The translations under genes were made by a program, and so were the position numbers. The notes beneath the pieces were generated by a model that was not told the DNA's origin, did not search any database, and saw nothing but the letters and a program-made list of their open reading frames with translations. Positions 1 through 8,728 of a stretch of 64,000 nucleotides of DNA are shown piece after piece; the first letter of the stretch is position 1, and every line of letters starts with the position of its first letter. The stretch comes from Saccharothrix luteola (GTDB lineage: Bacteria > Actinomycetota > Actinomycetes > Mycobacteriales > Pseudonocardiaceae), in assembly GCF_020859565.1 (NCBI RefSeq), contig NZ_JAJHUO010000011.1, positions 201,898 to 265,897 of the forward strand. Reading direction: 5' to 3'.

Positions 1-54
1 GGCCCCCCCGACCCCGTGGCCTGGCCGGGCGGCCGGGTCGGCGTTCGGGGTGTC

Positions 55-94
55 GGCCGCCGTCGCGCGGACGCGCCTCCGCGCGACGGCGGCC
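55..94 (-). terminator. Strong hairpin terminator after the GH1 gene
   Basis: A perfect 17-bp inverted repeat (arms 55-71 and 78-94, 6-nt loop) begins 8 bp past the stop codon of the GH1 gene. There is no long T tract, which is usual for actinobacterial terminators. Its place right after the last gene of the leftward sugar operon supports transcription termination. Confidence 0.75.
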
Positions 95-101
95 ACGTGG
101 G

Positions 102-1472
102 TCACCCCGCCGCGGCCGTCCTGGCCCGCTGCTCGGCGACCAGGTCGCGGTACCAGTGGAAGCTCGCCCGCGGCGTGCGGACCAACGTCTCGTAGTCGAC
201 GTGCACGAGGCCGAACCGGTGCTTGTAGCCGTGCGCCCACTCGAAGTTGTCCAGGAACGACCAGACGAAGTACCCGCGCAGGTCGACACCGGCGGCGATC
301 GCGTCGTTGGCCGCCGCGAGGTGGGTGCGCAGGTACTCGATGCGCTCCTGGTCGACGAAGCCGGGGTGGTCCGGGTACACGCACCCGTTCTCGGTGACGT
401 AGACCGGTGGCAGGTCGGGGTAGCGCTCCGTCAGCCCGACCAGGGTCTGGGTCAGCCCCTCGGGCTCGACCGGCCAGTTCATCGCGGTGCGGGGGACGTC
501 CGGCAGCCGGGTGGTGTCGATGCCGACGTCGATCGACGTGCGGGTGGCCGGGTCCGGGTCGCGGTGCGGCGCGTCGGCCACGTGCTGCCGGTAGTAGTAG
601 TTGATGCCCACGTAGTCCAGCGGCGTGGAGATCAGCTCCAGGTCTCCGTCCCGGCGGAACGACAGGTCGGTGACGCCCGCGAACGTCTCCTCGTAGTCGT
701 CCGGGTAGCGGCCCGCGAACAGCGGTTCGGTGAACTGGCGGCGCAGCAGCAGGTCGTGCCTGCGCGCCGCGGCGACGTCCGCCTCCGACGAGGTGACCGG
801 GGTCGACGGCGACTGGTTCAGCACGATGCCGAACTCGTGGCCCGGCGTGCCGCGCATGGCCCGCACCGCGAGCCCGTGCGCCACCATCAGGTGGTGCGCG
901 GCGGCGAGGGAGCCGTGGCCCTCCCGCGCGCCGGGCGCGTGCCTGCCTTCGCCGTAGCCGACGATCGAGGACACGTACGGCTCGTTGAACGTCGTCCACT
1001 TCGACACCCGGTCACCGAGGGCGTCGTGCACGATCACCGCGTACTCGGCGAACCGCTCCGCGGTGTCGCGCGACCGCCAGCCGCCCAGTTCCTCCAACGC
1101 CTGCGGCAGGTCCCAGTGGTACAGGGTGAGGAACGGCTCGATGCCCCGCTCCAGCAGCCCGTCGACCAACCGGCGGTAGAAGTCCAGGCCGCGCTGCTCG
1201 ACCGCGCCGGCGCCGGTCGGCAGGATCCGGGGCCACGACACCGAGAACCGGTACGCGTCCACGCCGAGCTCGCCGAGCAGCGCCAGGTCCTCGGGCATCC
1301 GGTGGTAGTGGTCGCAGGCGACCGCCCCGGTGTCACCACCGGCGACCGCGCCCGGCACCGCGCCGAACGCGTCCCAGATCGACGGTCCTCTCCCGTCGGC
1401 GTCGACGGCGCCTTCGATCTGGTAGGCCGAAGTGGCGACGCCCCAGCGGAATCTTTGAGGGAAGTCGGTCAA
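102..1472 (-). CDS. GH1 family beta-glucosidase
   Basis: Family 1 glycoside hydrolase of 456 residues, the usual length for the family. Such enzymes cleave beta-glucosides or related beta-glycosides with retention. The acid/base glutamate is in TFNEP (about residue 160) and the nucleophile in YVTENG (about residue 358); the N-terminal FRWGVATSAYQIEG signature is intact. No signal peptide is seen, so it should act in the cytoplasm on imported oligosaccharides. The start is a TTG at 1472, preceded by AGGAG at a 6-nt spacing. It is probably the last gene of the operon that begins with the binding protein at 5790, but a TnpB element now separates it from the permease genes, so its transcription may be altered. 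The exact sugar (cellobiose, other beta-glucoside or beta-galactoside) cannot be told from sequence. Confidence 0.93.
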   Translation of the reverse strand: MTDFPQRFRWGVATSAYQIEGAVDADGRGPSIWDAFGAVPGAVAGGDTGAVACDHYHRMPEDLALLGELGVDAYRFSVSWPRILPTGAGAVEQRGLDFYRRLVDGLLERGIEPFLTLYHWDLPQALEELGGWRSRDTAERFAEYAVIVHDALGDRVSKWTTFNEPYVSSIVGYGEGRHAPGAREGHGSLAAAHHLMVAHGLAVRAMRGTPGHEFGIVLNQSPSTPVTSSEADVAAARRHDLLLRRQFTEPLFAGRYPDDYEETFAGVTDLSFRRDGDLELISTPLDYVGINYYYRQHVADAPHRDPDPATRTSIDVGIDTTRLPDVPRTAMNWPVEPEGLTQTLVGLTERYPDLPPVYVTENGCVYPDHPGFVDQERIEYLRTHLAAANDAIAAGVDLRGYFVWSFLDNFEWAHGYKHRFGLVHVDYETLVRTPRASFHWYRDLVAEQRARTAAAG

Positions 1473-1489
1473 CAGAAACTCCTAGGCGC

Positions 1490-2720
1490 GCTGTGATGTG
1501 TTGACGGTGGGGAAGACTTCGGTGAAGCGGGCGTTCAAGTACCGCTTCTACCCGAGTGAGTCGCAGGAGCAAGAGCTCCTGCGCACGTTCGGCTGCGTCC
1601 GACTCGTGCACAACGAGGCGCTGGAAGCTGGGACCGTCGGCTGGTACGAGCAACAGCGGCGGGTGAGCTACGGGGAGACCTCCGCGTAGCCCGTGCCGCT
1701 CCAGCAGTGCCTGCGCCACCTGCGAAGCGCATTCACGTCGTTCTGGGCGAAGCGCACGCGGTACCCGAAGTTCAAGTCCCGCAAGCACCATCAGGCGTCG
1801 GCCGAGTACACGCGCTCGGCTTTCCGTTGGCATGACGGCCGGCTCACCCGCACGAAGATGGCCGAACCACTGGCCATCCGCTGGTCTCGTCACCTGCCGG
1901 AGAACGCCGAACCGTCCACCGTCACCGTGTCGCGGGACACCGCGGGCCGGTGGCACGTGTCGATCCTGGTCGAGACCATGGTCGAGCACCTGCCCACGAC
2001 CACGACCGAGGTCGGTGTGGACGCCGGACCGACCGCGCTGATCACCCTGTCGTCGGGGGAGAAGATTGCCAACCGCCGACACGGGAAACGTGATCACGGC
2101 CGGCTTGCCCGCGCGCAGAAGGCGCTGGCCCGCAAGCAGAAAGGATCCGACAATCATGCCAAGGCCAGGCTGAGGGTCGCGCACGTCCACGCCAGAATAG
2201 CCGACCGACGCCGGGACTTCCTGCACAAGCTGTCCACTCGACTCGTCCGTGAGAACCAAATGGTCGTGATCGAGGACCTCGACGTGCGGGGCATGATGAA
2301 GAACCGATTTCCGACACGCGCCATCGGCGACGCGTCCTGGGCTCGACTGCGGTCGATGCTCGAGTGCAGATCCCGGTGGTACGGACGTGAGCTCGTCCTG
2401 GTCGACCGCTGGTACCCGAGCACGAAGACGTGCTCGGCGTGCGGGCACCTGCTCGACCGGATGTCGGTGGACGTCCGCGACTGGACGTGTCCCGGATGCG
2501 GCACCACACACGATCCCGACATCGACGCCGCGACGAACATCCTGGCCGCCGGGCGGGCGGTCACAGCCTGCGGAGTCGGAGTGAGACCGACCCGACGTCA
2601 GTCGGCGAGGCATCTGACGCAACCCTCCCCTCGTGGGCGGAAGAAACAGGAAGTGCCGGGCGCGAGCCTGGTGGGATCCCCGCCTCCGGGCCGGGGTGGA
2701 CGTCGAGCAAGGAGCTCTCA
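1490..2720 (+). mobile_element. TnpB-only (IS200/IS605-like) element
   Basis: An insertion made of a damaged tnpB followed by a structured right end. It sits between the GH1 gene, whose ribosome binding site is intact just left of it, and the permease gene whose stop codon is at 2729-2731. It carries no tnpA transposase, so it could move only with help from elsewhere. Both edges are approximate: I see no clear left-end hairpin in the few bases before the tnpB start, and elements of this family make no target duplication that would mark them. Confidence 0.75.
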
Positions 2721-2739
2721 AGGAGAGATCAGCCTTTAA
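1498..2739 (+). pseudogene. tnpB: tnpB RNA-guided nuclease gene, interrupted
   Basis: TnpB is the RNA-guided RuvC-type nuclease of IS200/IS605 elements and the relative of Cas12. Two pieces lie in one frame: 1498-1689 (63 residues) and the rest from about 1690, separated by an in-frame TAG at 1687-1689. From memory of related proteins, about 20 residues normally present between the ETSA and VPLQQ motifs are missing at this point, so a small deletion probably created the stop. The RuvC residues are still there: Asp in VGVDAG (codon 2020-2022), Glu in VIEDL (2272-2274) and Asp in DIDAATN (2524-2526), as are the two CxxC zinc pairs. Without stop readthrough or an internal start the protein would lack its N-terminal region, so it is probably inactive. 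It lies antisense to the flanking sugar operon. Confidence 0.8.
2600..2720 (+). ncRNA. Putative omega RNA / right end of the TnpB element
   Basis: The 3' part of tnpB and its downstream end match the layout of IS605-type right ends: a stretch with CGTGGGCGGAAGAAACAGGA, then a hairpin (2678-2696, CCCCG and CGGGG arms) and an end near TCTCAA at about 2718. In active elements this region gives the omega RNA, and the guide is read from the flanking DNA beyond the right end, here the 3' end of the permease gene. Length and ends are inferred, not measured. Confidence 0.45.
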
Positions 2740-3613
2740 GCGCCCCCTGCATGATCCCGCCGACGATCTGCCGGCCGAACAGGAGGAACACCGCGAGCAC
2801 CGGCACGGTGCCGATGGTCGCCGCGGTGAGCACGAGGGTGTAGTCGGTGGTGTACCCGCTGGCCAGGGTGTTCAACGCGGTCTGCACGGTCGGGTTCTCC
2901 GGTGTCAGGACGACCAGCGGCCAGAAGAAGTCGTTCCACGCCTGCATGAACGTGAACAGGCCGAGGACGGCGGCGGCCGGGCGGGCGGCGGGCAGGACCA
3001 CGTTCCAGTACAGGCGCAGCGAGCTGCACCCGTCCATGCGGCCCGCCTCCAGCAGCTCGTCGGGCACGGCGCGTTCGAAGTACTGGCGCATGAAGAACAC
3101 TCCGAACGCCGTGACCAGGCCGGGCACGATGACCGCGTGGATCTCGCCGGCCCAGCCGAAGTCGCTCATCATCATGTAGAGCGGGATGACGCCGAGCTCG
3201 GTGGGCACGGCCTGGGTGGCGACCACGAGCAGCATGAGCGCCGACCGGCCGCGGAACTTCAGCTTGGCGAAGGCGAAGCCCGCCAGCGTGGAGAAGAACA
3301 CCACCGACACGGTGATGGTCCCCGACACGATCAGCGAGTTCATCATCGCCAGCGCGAAGTCCGACTGGTCGAACACCCGCGAGATGTTGGCGAACAGGTG
3401 GCCGCCCGGCACGAGCACGGGCGGCACGCTGCTCACCTTGTCCGACGTCTGCGAGGACACCACGAGCGACCAGTACACGGGGAACGCCGACCCGGCGAGC
3501 ACCGCGATCAGCGCCGCGTAGGTCCACGGTCCGGGCATCCGCAACGACCGGCGTCGCCGGGACGGCGCGGGCGGCGGCGCGCCGGGCGCCAGCGGTTCGA
3601 GCACGGTGGTCAT
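2729..3613 (-). CDS. Sugar ABC transporter permease, MalG type
   Basis: Inner-membrane permease of 294 residues from a carbohydrate importer of the CUT1 class. After a basic cytoplasmic N-terminus it has about six hydrophobic segments and the conserved EAA loop that contacts the ATPase (ELLEAGRMDG, then VLPAARP) near residue 200. The start ATG at 3613 has GAGAGGA upstream. It lies 10 bp after the first permease gene in a three-gene transporter set, with the binding protein first. No ATPase gene is present, so energy coupling probably depends on a shared ATPase encoded elsewhere. Confidence 0.92.
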   Translation of the reverse strand: MTTVLEPLAPGAPPPAPSRRRRSLRMPGPWTYAALIAVLAGSAFPVYWSLVVSSQTSDKVSSVPPVLVPGGHLFANISRVFDQSDFALAMMNSLIVSGTITVSVVFFSTLAGFAFAKLKFRGRSALMLLVVATQAVPTELGVIPLYMMMSDFGWAGEIHAVIVPGLVTAFGVFFMRQYFERAVPDELLEAGRMDGCSSLRLYWNVVLPAARPAAAVLGLFTFMQAWNDFFWPLVVLTPENPTVQTALNTLASGYTTDYTLVLTAATIGTVPVLAVFLLFGRQIVGGIMQGALKG

Positions 3614-3623
3614 TGGTGTCCTC

Positions 3624-4544
3624 TCAGTCCGTCCGGATGCGGCGCGCGGCCAGGTAGCTCAACCCGGTGATGAGGACCGTCGCGATGAGCAGCAGCCAGG
3701 CGATGGCCGACGCGTAGCCGAAGTCGAACTTCGCGAAGCCCTGCTCGTAGAGGTAGAGCGCGGCGGTCTGGAACTGCCGGTCCGAGCCGCCGGTCGCGGC
3801 GGCGGCGCCCGGGTTGAACAGCAGCGGCTCGGCCAGCAGCCGCATGTTGCCCGCGGTGGCGATCACGGTGGAGAAGATGATCTGCGGCCGCAGCATGGGC
3901 ACGGTGATGCGCCAGAACTGCTGCCACCCGGTCGCGCCGTCCAGCCGGGCCGCCTCGTACACGCTGGTCGGGATGGCCTGCATGGAGGCCAGGAAGATCA
4001 GCGCGTGGTAGCCGGTCCAGCGCCACACCACCATCGCCGCGATGGCGGTGTGGGAGCTGCCGGTGCCGGCCTGCCAGTCGATCCGGCCCGCGTCGAACAG
4101 CTCCAGCACCCAGTTGATCAGACCGAAGTCACGGCCGAAGAGCTGCGCGAAGATGATCGTCACCGCCGCCACCGAGGTGATGTTCGGCAGCAGCACGCCC
4201 ATCCGGAAGAACGTCCGGCCGCGCAGCCGCCGGTTGAGCAGCTGCGCGATGCCGAGCGCGAACAGGATCTGCGGGACGGTGGTGAGCAGCCACAGGCTCA
4301 GCGTGTTGCCCATCGCGTTCCAGAAGTACGGGTCCGCGGTGAGCAGCTTGACGTAGTTGTCCACGCCGACGAACGTGGCCGCGTCGCCGTCGAGCAGGTT
4401 GCGGTCCTGCATCGACACCCAGGCGGTGTAGAGCAGGGGGAACAGGCCGAACACCGCGAACAGCAGGAAGTACGGCGCGATGTAGGCGTACGGCGCGTAG
4501 CGGATGTCCCACCGGTGGCGGCGTTCGCGCCAGTCCGTCTTCAT
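3624..4544 (-). CDS. Sugar ABC transporter permease, MalF/UgpA type
   Basis: First permease of the CUT1 sugar importer, 306 residues, with about six membrane segments and the EAA motif YEAARLDGATGWQQF followed by TVPMLRP near residue 200. It pairs with the permease encoded 10 bp downstream to form the channel. Its start ATG at 4544 lies 7 bp after the stop codon of the binding protein gene, with GAGG as the likely ribosome binding site. Specificity is set mainly by the binding protein, so the sugar cannot be named; the GH1 enzyme of the same locus suggests a beta-linked oligosaccharide. Confidence 0.92.
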   Translation of the reverse strand: MKTDWRERRHRWDIRYAPYAYIAPYFLLFAVFGLFPLLYTAWVSMQDRNLLDGDAATFVGVDNYVKLLTADPYFWNAMGNTLSLWLLTTVPQILFALGIAQLLNRRLRGRTFFRMGVLLPNITSVAAVTIIFAQLFGRDFGLINWVLELFDAGRIDWQAGTGSSHTAIAAMVVWRWTGYHALIFLASMQAIPTSVYEAARLDGATGWQQFWRITVPMLRPQIIFSTVIATAGNMRLLAEPLLFNPGAAAATGGSDRQFQTAALYLYEQGFAKFDFGYASAIAWLLLIATVLITGLSYLAARRIRTD

Positions 4545-4551
4545 CAGTCCG

Positions 4552-5790
4552 CTACCTCGTCACGTCGGCGACGAACTGGTCCCACGACTCGTCCGGGCTC
4601 TGCTTGCCCTGCTCGACGCGCTGCATGGCGTTGCCGATCTCGGTCTGCACGTCGCCGGCCTTGGGGCCCTGGTACTGGGGCTTCAACGCGCGGGCGGCGT
4701 CGGTGAAGACCTTGCCGGTCGGCGCGTTGTTGAAGAACGGGTCGGTCTTCTGGGCCACCGACTGCTCGCTGTAGAGCTTCGGCGCGGACGGGAGCAGGCC
4801 CGCGCTGGCGAAGACCTTGGCCTGCTGCTCGGGCGCGGTGAGCCAGGTGACCAGCTCGACGGCCTTGTCGACGTTCTTGCCCTGCTTGGGCACGGTCAGG
4901 TACGAGCCGCCCCAGTTGCCGCCGCCGCCGGGCACAGCCGCGAGGTCCCACTTGCCCGCGGTCTCCGGGGCCTGGTCCTTGATCTTGGCCATCATCCAGG
5001 CCGGGCAGGCGAGGGTGGCGAACTGGCCCTGCTTGAAGCCGGTGTTCCACTGCGGGGTGCTGTGCAGCAGCCCGGCGGACAGGCCGTCGGCGACGCCCTG
5101 CGCGACGAGGTTCCAGCCCTTCTTGATGTCGGCGTTCTCACCCACGACGATCTTGTCGTTCTTGTCGTAGTAGCCGGTCGGCGCCTGGCCGACGATCGCG
5201 TTGAGCACGGTGGGGCCGCCGTCGAAGAACTTCGCGCCGGCCGGGGCCTTGGCGGCGAACTGCTTGCCGGTGGCCATGAACTGCTCCCACGTCGGCCACA
5301 GCGCGGAGACCTGGTCGCGGTCGGACGGCAGGCCGGCGGCCTCGAACAGGTCGCGGCGGTAGCAGATGGCCAGGCCGCCGACGTCGGTGCCGTAGCCGAT
5401 CTGCTTGCCGTCCTTGGACAGCGAGCCCTCCCACTTCCAGTCCAGCCAGCGGTCCTTGATGTCGGACTTCAGCTCGACGAACTGGCCGGGGTTGGCCTTG
5501 AACTGGTTGATGTAGCCGACGTCGACGGCCTCGACGTCCGCCGCGCCGTTGTTCGTGGCGAGGTGGGCGGCGAGGTTCTTGTGGTGGTCGGAGTAGGAGG
5601 CGGTGCGGTCGGTGATGTCGACGTCCGGGTGCGCCTTCTCGTACTCCTCGAAGAGCTGCTGGTAGCCGAAGTTGCCGAACAGCCCGATGGTGATCCTGGT
5701 CTTGCCGTCGCTCGCGCCGCTGCCGCAGCCCGCGGCGACCAGGGCGGCGGCCAGCAGGCCTGCGCCGACCAGGGTCGGAGTTCGTCTCAT
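4552..5790 (-). CDS. Sugar-binding lipoprotein of an ABC importer
   Basis: Extracellular solute-binding protein of family 1 (412 residues from the chosen start). It has a lipoprotein signal peptide with lipobox LVAAGC, so it should be anchored to the outer face of the membrane and deliver sugar to the two permeases encoded downstream. An in-frame ATG lies 24 bp further upstream (5814), but the ATG at 5790 has AAGGAGA at about 8 nt, so I take 5790. It is the first gene of the leftward operon and stands divergent from the LacI regulator at 6063, the usual arrangement for a locally controlled sugar operon. Confidence 0.92.
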   Translation of the reverse strand: MRRTPTLVGAGLLAAALVAAGCGSGASDGKTRITIGLFGNFGYQQLFEEYEKAHPDVDITDRTASYSDHHKNLAAHLATNNGAADVEAVDVGYINQFKANPGQFVELKSDIKDRWLDWKWEGSLSKDGKQIGYGTDVGGLAICYRRDLFEAAGLPSDRDQVSALWPTWEQFMATGKQFAAKAPAGAKFFDGGPTVLNAIVGQAPTGYYDKNDKIVVGENADIKKGWNLVAQGVADGLSAGLLHSTPQWNTGFKQGQFATLACPAWMMAKIKDQAPETAGKWDLAAVPGGGGNWGGSYLTVPKQGKNVDKAVELVTWLTAPEQQAKVFASAGLLPSAPKLYSEQSVAQKTDPFFNNAPTGKVFTDAARALKPQYQGPKAGDVQTEIGNAMQRVEQGKQSPDESWDQFVADVTR

Positions 5791-5912
5791 AACGCGGCTC
5801 TCCTTCTCCATCAATGTGCGGGCCGTTTTCGGGCACGCCGGACCCGCGTGGGGTCGATCCGGGGGTTTCCGGCGAATTCGACCGGGGTTCGCACCCGGCC
5901 GCTGTGGTGTAC

Positions 5913-5941
5913 ATGACAGTCCCGAGGCGCGACACCGTCAA
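5913..5941 (-). promoter_or_regulatory. Putative promoter of the binding protein operon
   Basis: On the minus strand TTGACG (5941-5936) and TGTCAT (5918-5913) are separated by 17 bp, a housekeeping sigma factor layout with a weak -10. It would give a leader of roughly 115 nt before the start codon at 5790. This is a pattern match only. Confidence 0.35.
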
Positions 5942-6033
5942 GTAACGAAACGATAACCTGACTGTTTCCGAGCTTCGGCGTTTCCGCAGGTGATACCGTG
6001 TCCACCCTGGTCAGGACGCACTGGCTGAGCGCC

Positions 6034-6047
6034 TGAAACCGGTTACA
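6034..6047. promoter_or_regulatory. Putative LacI-family operator
   Basis: TGAAACCGGTTACA is a near-perfect 14-bp palindrome (6 of 7 half-site matches) with the central CG typical of LacI-family operators. It lies 15 bp before the start codon of the LacI regulator and in the divergent region shared with the sugar operon, so it could serve autoregulation, control of the operon, or both. Confidence 0.55.
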
Positions 6048-6062
6048 AAGAAAGGGCGGCAG

Positions 6063-7097
6063 ATGACCACGATCCGTGAGATCGCCCAGCTGTGCGGGGT
6101 GTCGGTGGCGACCGTTTCGCGCGTTTTCAACCAGCCGCTGACCGTCAGCAAGGAAAAGCGCGAAGTGGTCGAGCGGGTGGCCCGGGAACTCGACTACCGG
6201 CCCAACGAGTCGGCCCGCGCGCTGGCCACGAAGAGGTCCGGGCTGATCGGCCTGGTGTGGGACACCGACCACCGCAGGCCCGGCTGGCGGCACCCGTACC
6301 TCCAGGAGCTGCTGATCGGGTTGAAGTCCGCGCTGAGCGCCCACGGCTACCACCTGCTGATGCTCGCCACGAGCGGGTCGGCGGCCCTGCGCGCGGTCGG
6401 CGCGTCGCTGGCCGACCCGGTGGCGTACGTGAACATGACCCGGAGGCACCACCTCGGCGGGCTGGTGCTCATCGACAGCGGGTCGGACGCCTCGGCCTTC
6501 GCCGCGTTCGCCCAGTCCGGGCTGCCGTGCGTGGCGGTGGACGTGGAGGTCGACGGACCTCGGGCGACCTACGTGACGTCGGACAACGTCGGCGGCGCGG
6601 CGATGGCGGTGCGGCACCTGGTCGACGCGGGGCACCGCCGGATCGCCACGATCACCGGGCCGCGGGCCAACCGCCCGGCGGCGGACCGGCTGTCCGGCTT
6701 CCACTCGGCGATGGCCGACGAGGGGCTGGAGGTGCCGCCGGAGTACGTCGTGGAGGGCGATTTCTACCGGCCCAGCGGCCAGGCGGCGATGCGGTCGCTG
6801 ATCGCGTTGCCCGAGCCGCCGACGGCGGTGTTCTGCGCGAGCGACGAGATGGCGGTCGGCGCGTTGCTGGCGGCGCGCCACGCGGGGCTGCGGGTGCCGG
6901 ACGAACTGGCGGTGGTGGGGTTCGACGACATCGAGCTGGCCGCCCTGGTCGACCCGCCGTTGACCACGTTGGCGCAGGACAAGGCGGGTATCGGGGTGGC
7001 CGCGGCACGGGCCGTGCTGACCATGGTGCACGGCGGCGAGAAGCCCGCGCCCGCGTTCCTGCCGACCAAGCTCGTGGTGCGCGCGTCCAGCCGGTGA
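6063..7097 (+). CDS. LacI family transcriptional regulator
   Basis: A 344-residue regulator with an N-terminal LacI helix-turn-helix (TIREIAQLCGVSVATVSRV, residues 3-21) and a periplasmic-binding-like effector domain that includes the GFDDIELA and PPLTTL signatures near the C-terminus. It should repress the divergent binding protein/permease/GH1 operon until an imported sugar binds. GAAAGG lies about 10 nt before the ATG. The layout mirrors the ceb cellobiose loci of Streptomyces, but the DNA-binding domain does not look like CebR, and the palindrome next to it is not a CebR box. I therefore do not call it CebR. Confidence 0.93.
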   Translation: MTTIREIAQLCGVSVATVSRVFNQPLTVSKEKREVVERVARELDYRPNESARALATKRSGLIGLVWDTDHRRPGWRHPYLQELLIGLKSALSAHGYHLLMLATSGSAALRAVGASLADPVAYVNMTRRHHLGGLVLIDSGSDASAFAAFAQSGLPCVAVDVEVDGPRATYVTSDNVGGAAMAVRHLVDAGHRRIATITGPRANRPAADRLSGFHSAMADEGLEVPPEYVVEGDFYRPSGQAAMRSLIALPEPPTAVFCASDEMAVGALLAARHAGLRVPDELAVVGFDDIELAALVDPPLTTLAQDKAGIGVAAARAVLTMVHGGEKPAPAFLPTKLVVRASSR

Positions 7098-7107
7098 GCC
7101 GCCCCGG

Positions 7108-8049
7108 TCAGCAGGTCGGCGGCGGCGTGCTGCCCGGTGGCCCGAACTCCAGGCGCAGCGAGTCCGTGCGGGGCACGACGAACGCGGTGCCGGACGACGT
7201 CCGCCACGTCGCGGGCAGGAACACGTACTGGCCCCCGGACTGCAGCAGCAGCTTCAACCCGTCGTAGCGGTACTTGTGGGCCGCGTCGGGCTGCGCGCAC
7301 GTCACCTGGCGCACCCCCTCGCCGGTCAGGTTCAGGCTTTCCCCGCTGTAGACGACCAGCGCGGGCATGTCCGGCACCCGTGCCTCGGTCTCCGCGCCGC
7401 GCCGCGTCCCGACCGCGCTCGAGTAGTCGCCGACCGCCCAGAACAGGCCGATGCTGACCAGCAGGAACGCGGCCACCGACTCCGCCACGCCGAATCCCGC
7501 GCCCTGCCGGCCACGTCCCGCCGTGACGCTCCACCGCCGCCACGCGAACGCCAGCAGCACGACGCCGGCCGCGAAACCCAGCCCGGGCAGACCGGGGTAG
7601 CCGCGGTACGGCTCCGGGTCGACGGTGATCGGCACCGTCACCGCGAGCAGGGCGGCGCCGAGCACGGCGGCGACCGGCGCGCAGACCCTCAGGAACGCCG
7701 CCCACCTCCGCGCGGACAGCCGCGTTCGCAGGTACCGGGCCAGGAAGGTGACGAACAGGACGGCGATCGCGATCCCCGCCAGCGGCATGAACAACCCGTC
7801 CGCGCCCCGCGCCAGGATCTCGTCCGAGGTCTGGCCGAGCAGCGTGTAGTGCACCCGGAAGTGGGCGAAGAACACCTGCGTGGCCACCAGGCCGAAGAAG
7901 TACAGCAGGGCCGTGAGCAGGGTGGTGTTGGCGACCACCGACGCCACGATCCGCAGCGCCCGCGACGATCCCGTCTGCGGATCGGTCAGGTCGGACGCCA
8001 CCTCCGACGCGGGAGCGGTGACGGCGCGGCGCGTGCTCACGACACTCAC
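7108..8049 (-). CDS. Polytopic membrane protein of unknown function
   Basis: A 313-residue protein I do not recognise. It has about five hydrophobic stretches (roughly residues 35-60, 90-115, 135-155, 165-185 and 210-230), then a C-terminal domain that appears non-membrane and has two cysteines. I start it at the GTG at 8049, whose GTGA overlaps the stop codon of the upstream lipoprotein gene by 4 bp. A longer open frame upstream reads through the repeat that codes the lipoprotein's threonine tail and is His/Asp-rich, so I reject it. The overlap implies co-translation with the lipoprotein, and the two may work as a pair at the cell surface. It is convergent with the LacI gene, 10 bp apart. 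Confidence 0.7.
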   Translation of the reverse strand: MSVVSTRRAVTAPASEVASDLTDPQTGSSRALRIVASVVANTTLLTALLYFFGLVATQVFFAHFRVHYTLLGQTSDEILARGADGLFMPLAGIAIAVLFVTFLARYLRTRLSARRWAAFLRVCAPVAAVLGAALLAVTVPITVDPEPYRGYPGLPGLGFAAGVVLLAFAWRRWSVTAGRGRQGAGFGVAESVAAFLLVSIGLFWAVGDYSSAVGTRRGAETEARVPDMPALVVYSGESLNLTGEGVRQVTCAQPDAAHKYRYDGLKLLLQSGGQYVFLPATWRTSSGTAFVVPRTDSLRLEFGPPGSTPPPTC

Positions 8050-8633
8050 CCGCCGCCGGCCGAGGTCTTGGTGACCGTTGTGGTCGTGGTCGTTGTCGTC
8101 GTCGTGGTCGTCGTGGTCGACGATCCTCCGCCAGGGCACTGCGGACCGTGGTAGATGGTCACGGTGCCGCCCCGGTCGACGGGGTTGGGCGCGATCTCCG
8201 AGATGCAGCCCGTGCTACCGCGCAGCTTCGTGACGACCTTGATGTGGCACCGGCTCGGGCCGCACTGCTCCTCCAGCTGATCCTCGATCGTCCGCTTCTT
8301 CTCCTCCGGGCCCTGGGCCAGGCGGCTGGGGTCGTAGCGGATCGGGCTGCCGGGCACCCCCGGTTTCCCCGCCGTGGTGGGCTTCGGCTCGACCGGCGGT
8401 GCCGCGGACGTTCGCCGCGTGCCCTGTTCGGCCGCGCCGGACTCCGTCGCTTCGGATCCCGTCGCTTCGGCGGCCTCCGCCTCGGATTCGGCCGCCGTGT
8501 CCCCCGGTGTCGCCGCGCCGGTCGACTGAACCGTGGTGAGCTGCGAGGACACCGGCCTCCCCGGGACGTCGGAACACCCGACGACCACCGCGCAGACCAG
8601 CACTGCGAACGATCTTCCGGTCGACCACCTCAT
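8046..8633 (-). CDS. Threonine-tailed lipoprotein, function unknown
   Basis: A 195-residue lipoprotein: signal peptide with lipobox VVVGC near residue 20, then a Ser/Thr/Glu/Ala-rich low-complexity stretch (about residues 25-85), a more conserved-looking segment with cysteines (QCGPSRCHIKVVTKLRGSTG), and a C-terminal run of about 12 threonines. The tail is coded by an imperfect GTC/GTG tandem array (about 8067-8120 on the plus strand), which could vary in length by slippage. It overlaps the downstream membrane protein gene by 4 bp. No family assigned. Confidence 0.65.
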   Translation of the reverse strand: MRWSTGRSFAVLVCAVVVGCSDVPGRPVSSQLTTVQSTGAATPGDTAAESEAEAAEATGSEATESGAAEQGTRRTSAAPPVEPKPTTAGKPGVPGSPIRYDPSRLAQGPEEKKRTIEDQLEEQCGPSRCHIKVVTKLRGSTGCISEIAPNPVDRGGTVTIYHGPQCPGGGSSTTTTTTTTTTTTTTVTKTSAGGG

Positions 8634-8728
8634 CGGTCATCACCGCCCTACCATCTCCCTGCGGTTTCACCCACTAGGAGTTCCGGGCGCGTCCCTGGAT
8701 ACACCAGGTGGACCAATCGGGCCGCCGA

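Noticed and set aside
1690..2739. Treating the main tnpB piece as a complete, active nuclease gene
   Set aside because: It lacks the N-terminal segment (the AFKYRFYPS and FGCVRLVHN parts) present in the short upstream piece, and no ribosome binding site precedes the GTG at 1693.
6063..7097. Naming the first LacI regulator CebR because of the ceb-like gene order
   Set aside because: Its DNA-binding domain differs from CebR as I know it, and the adjacent palindrome is not the CebR box.
8060..8125. Repeats that might suggest a CRISPR or tandem regulatory array
   Set aside because: They are uninterrupted GTC/GTG codon repeats that code the threonine tail of a lipoprotein, with no spacers.
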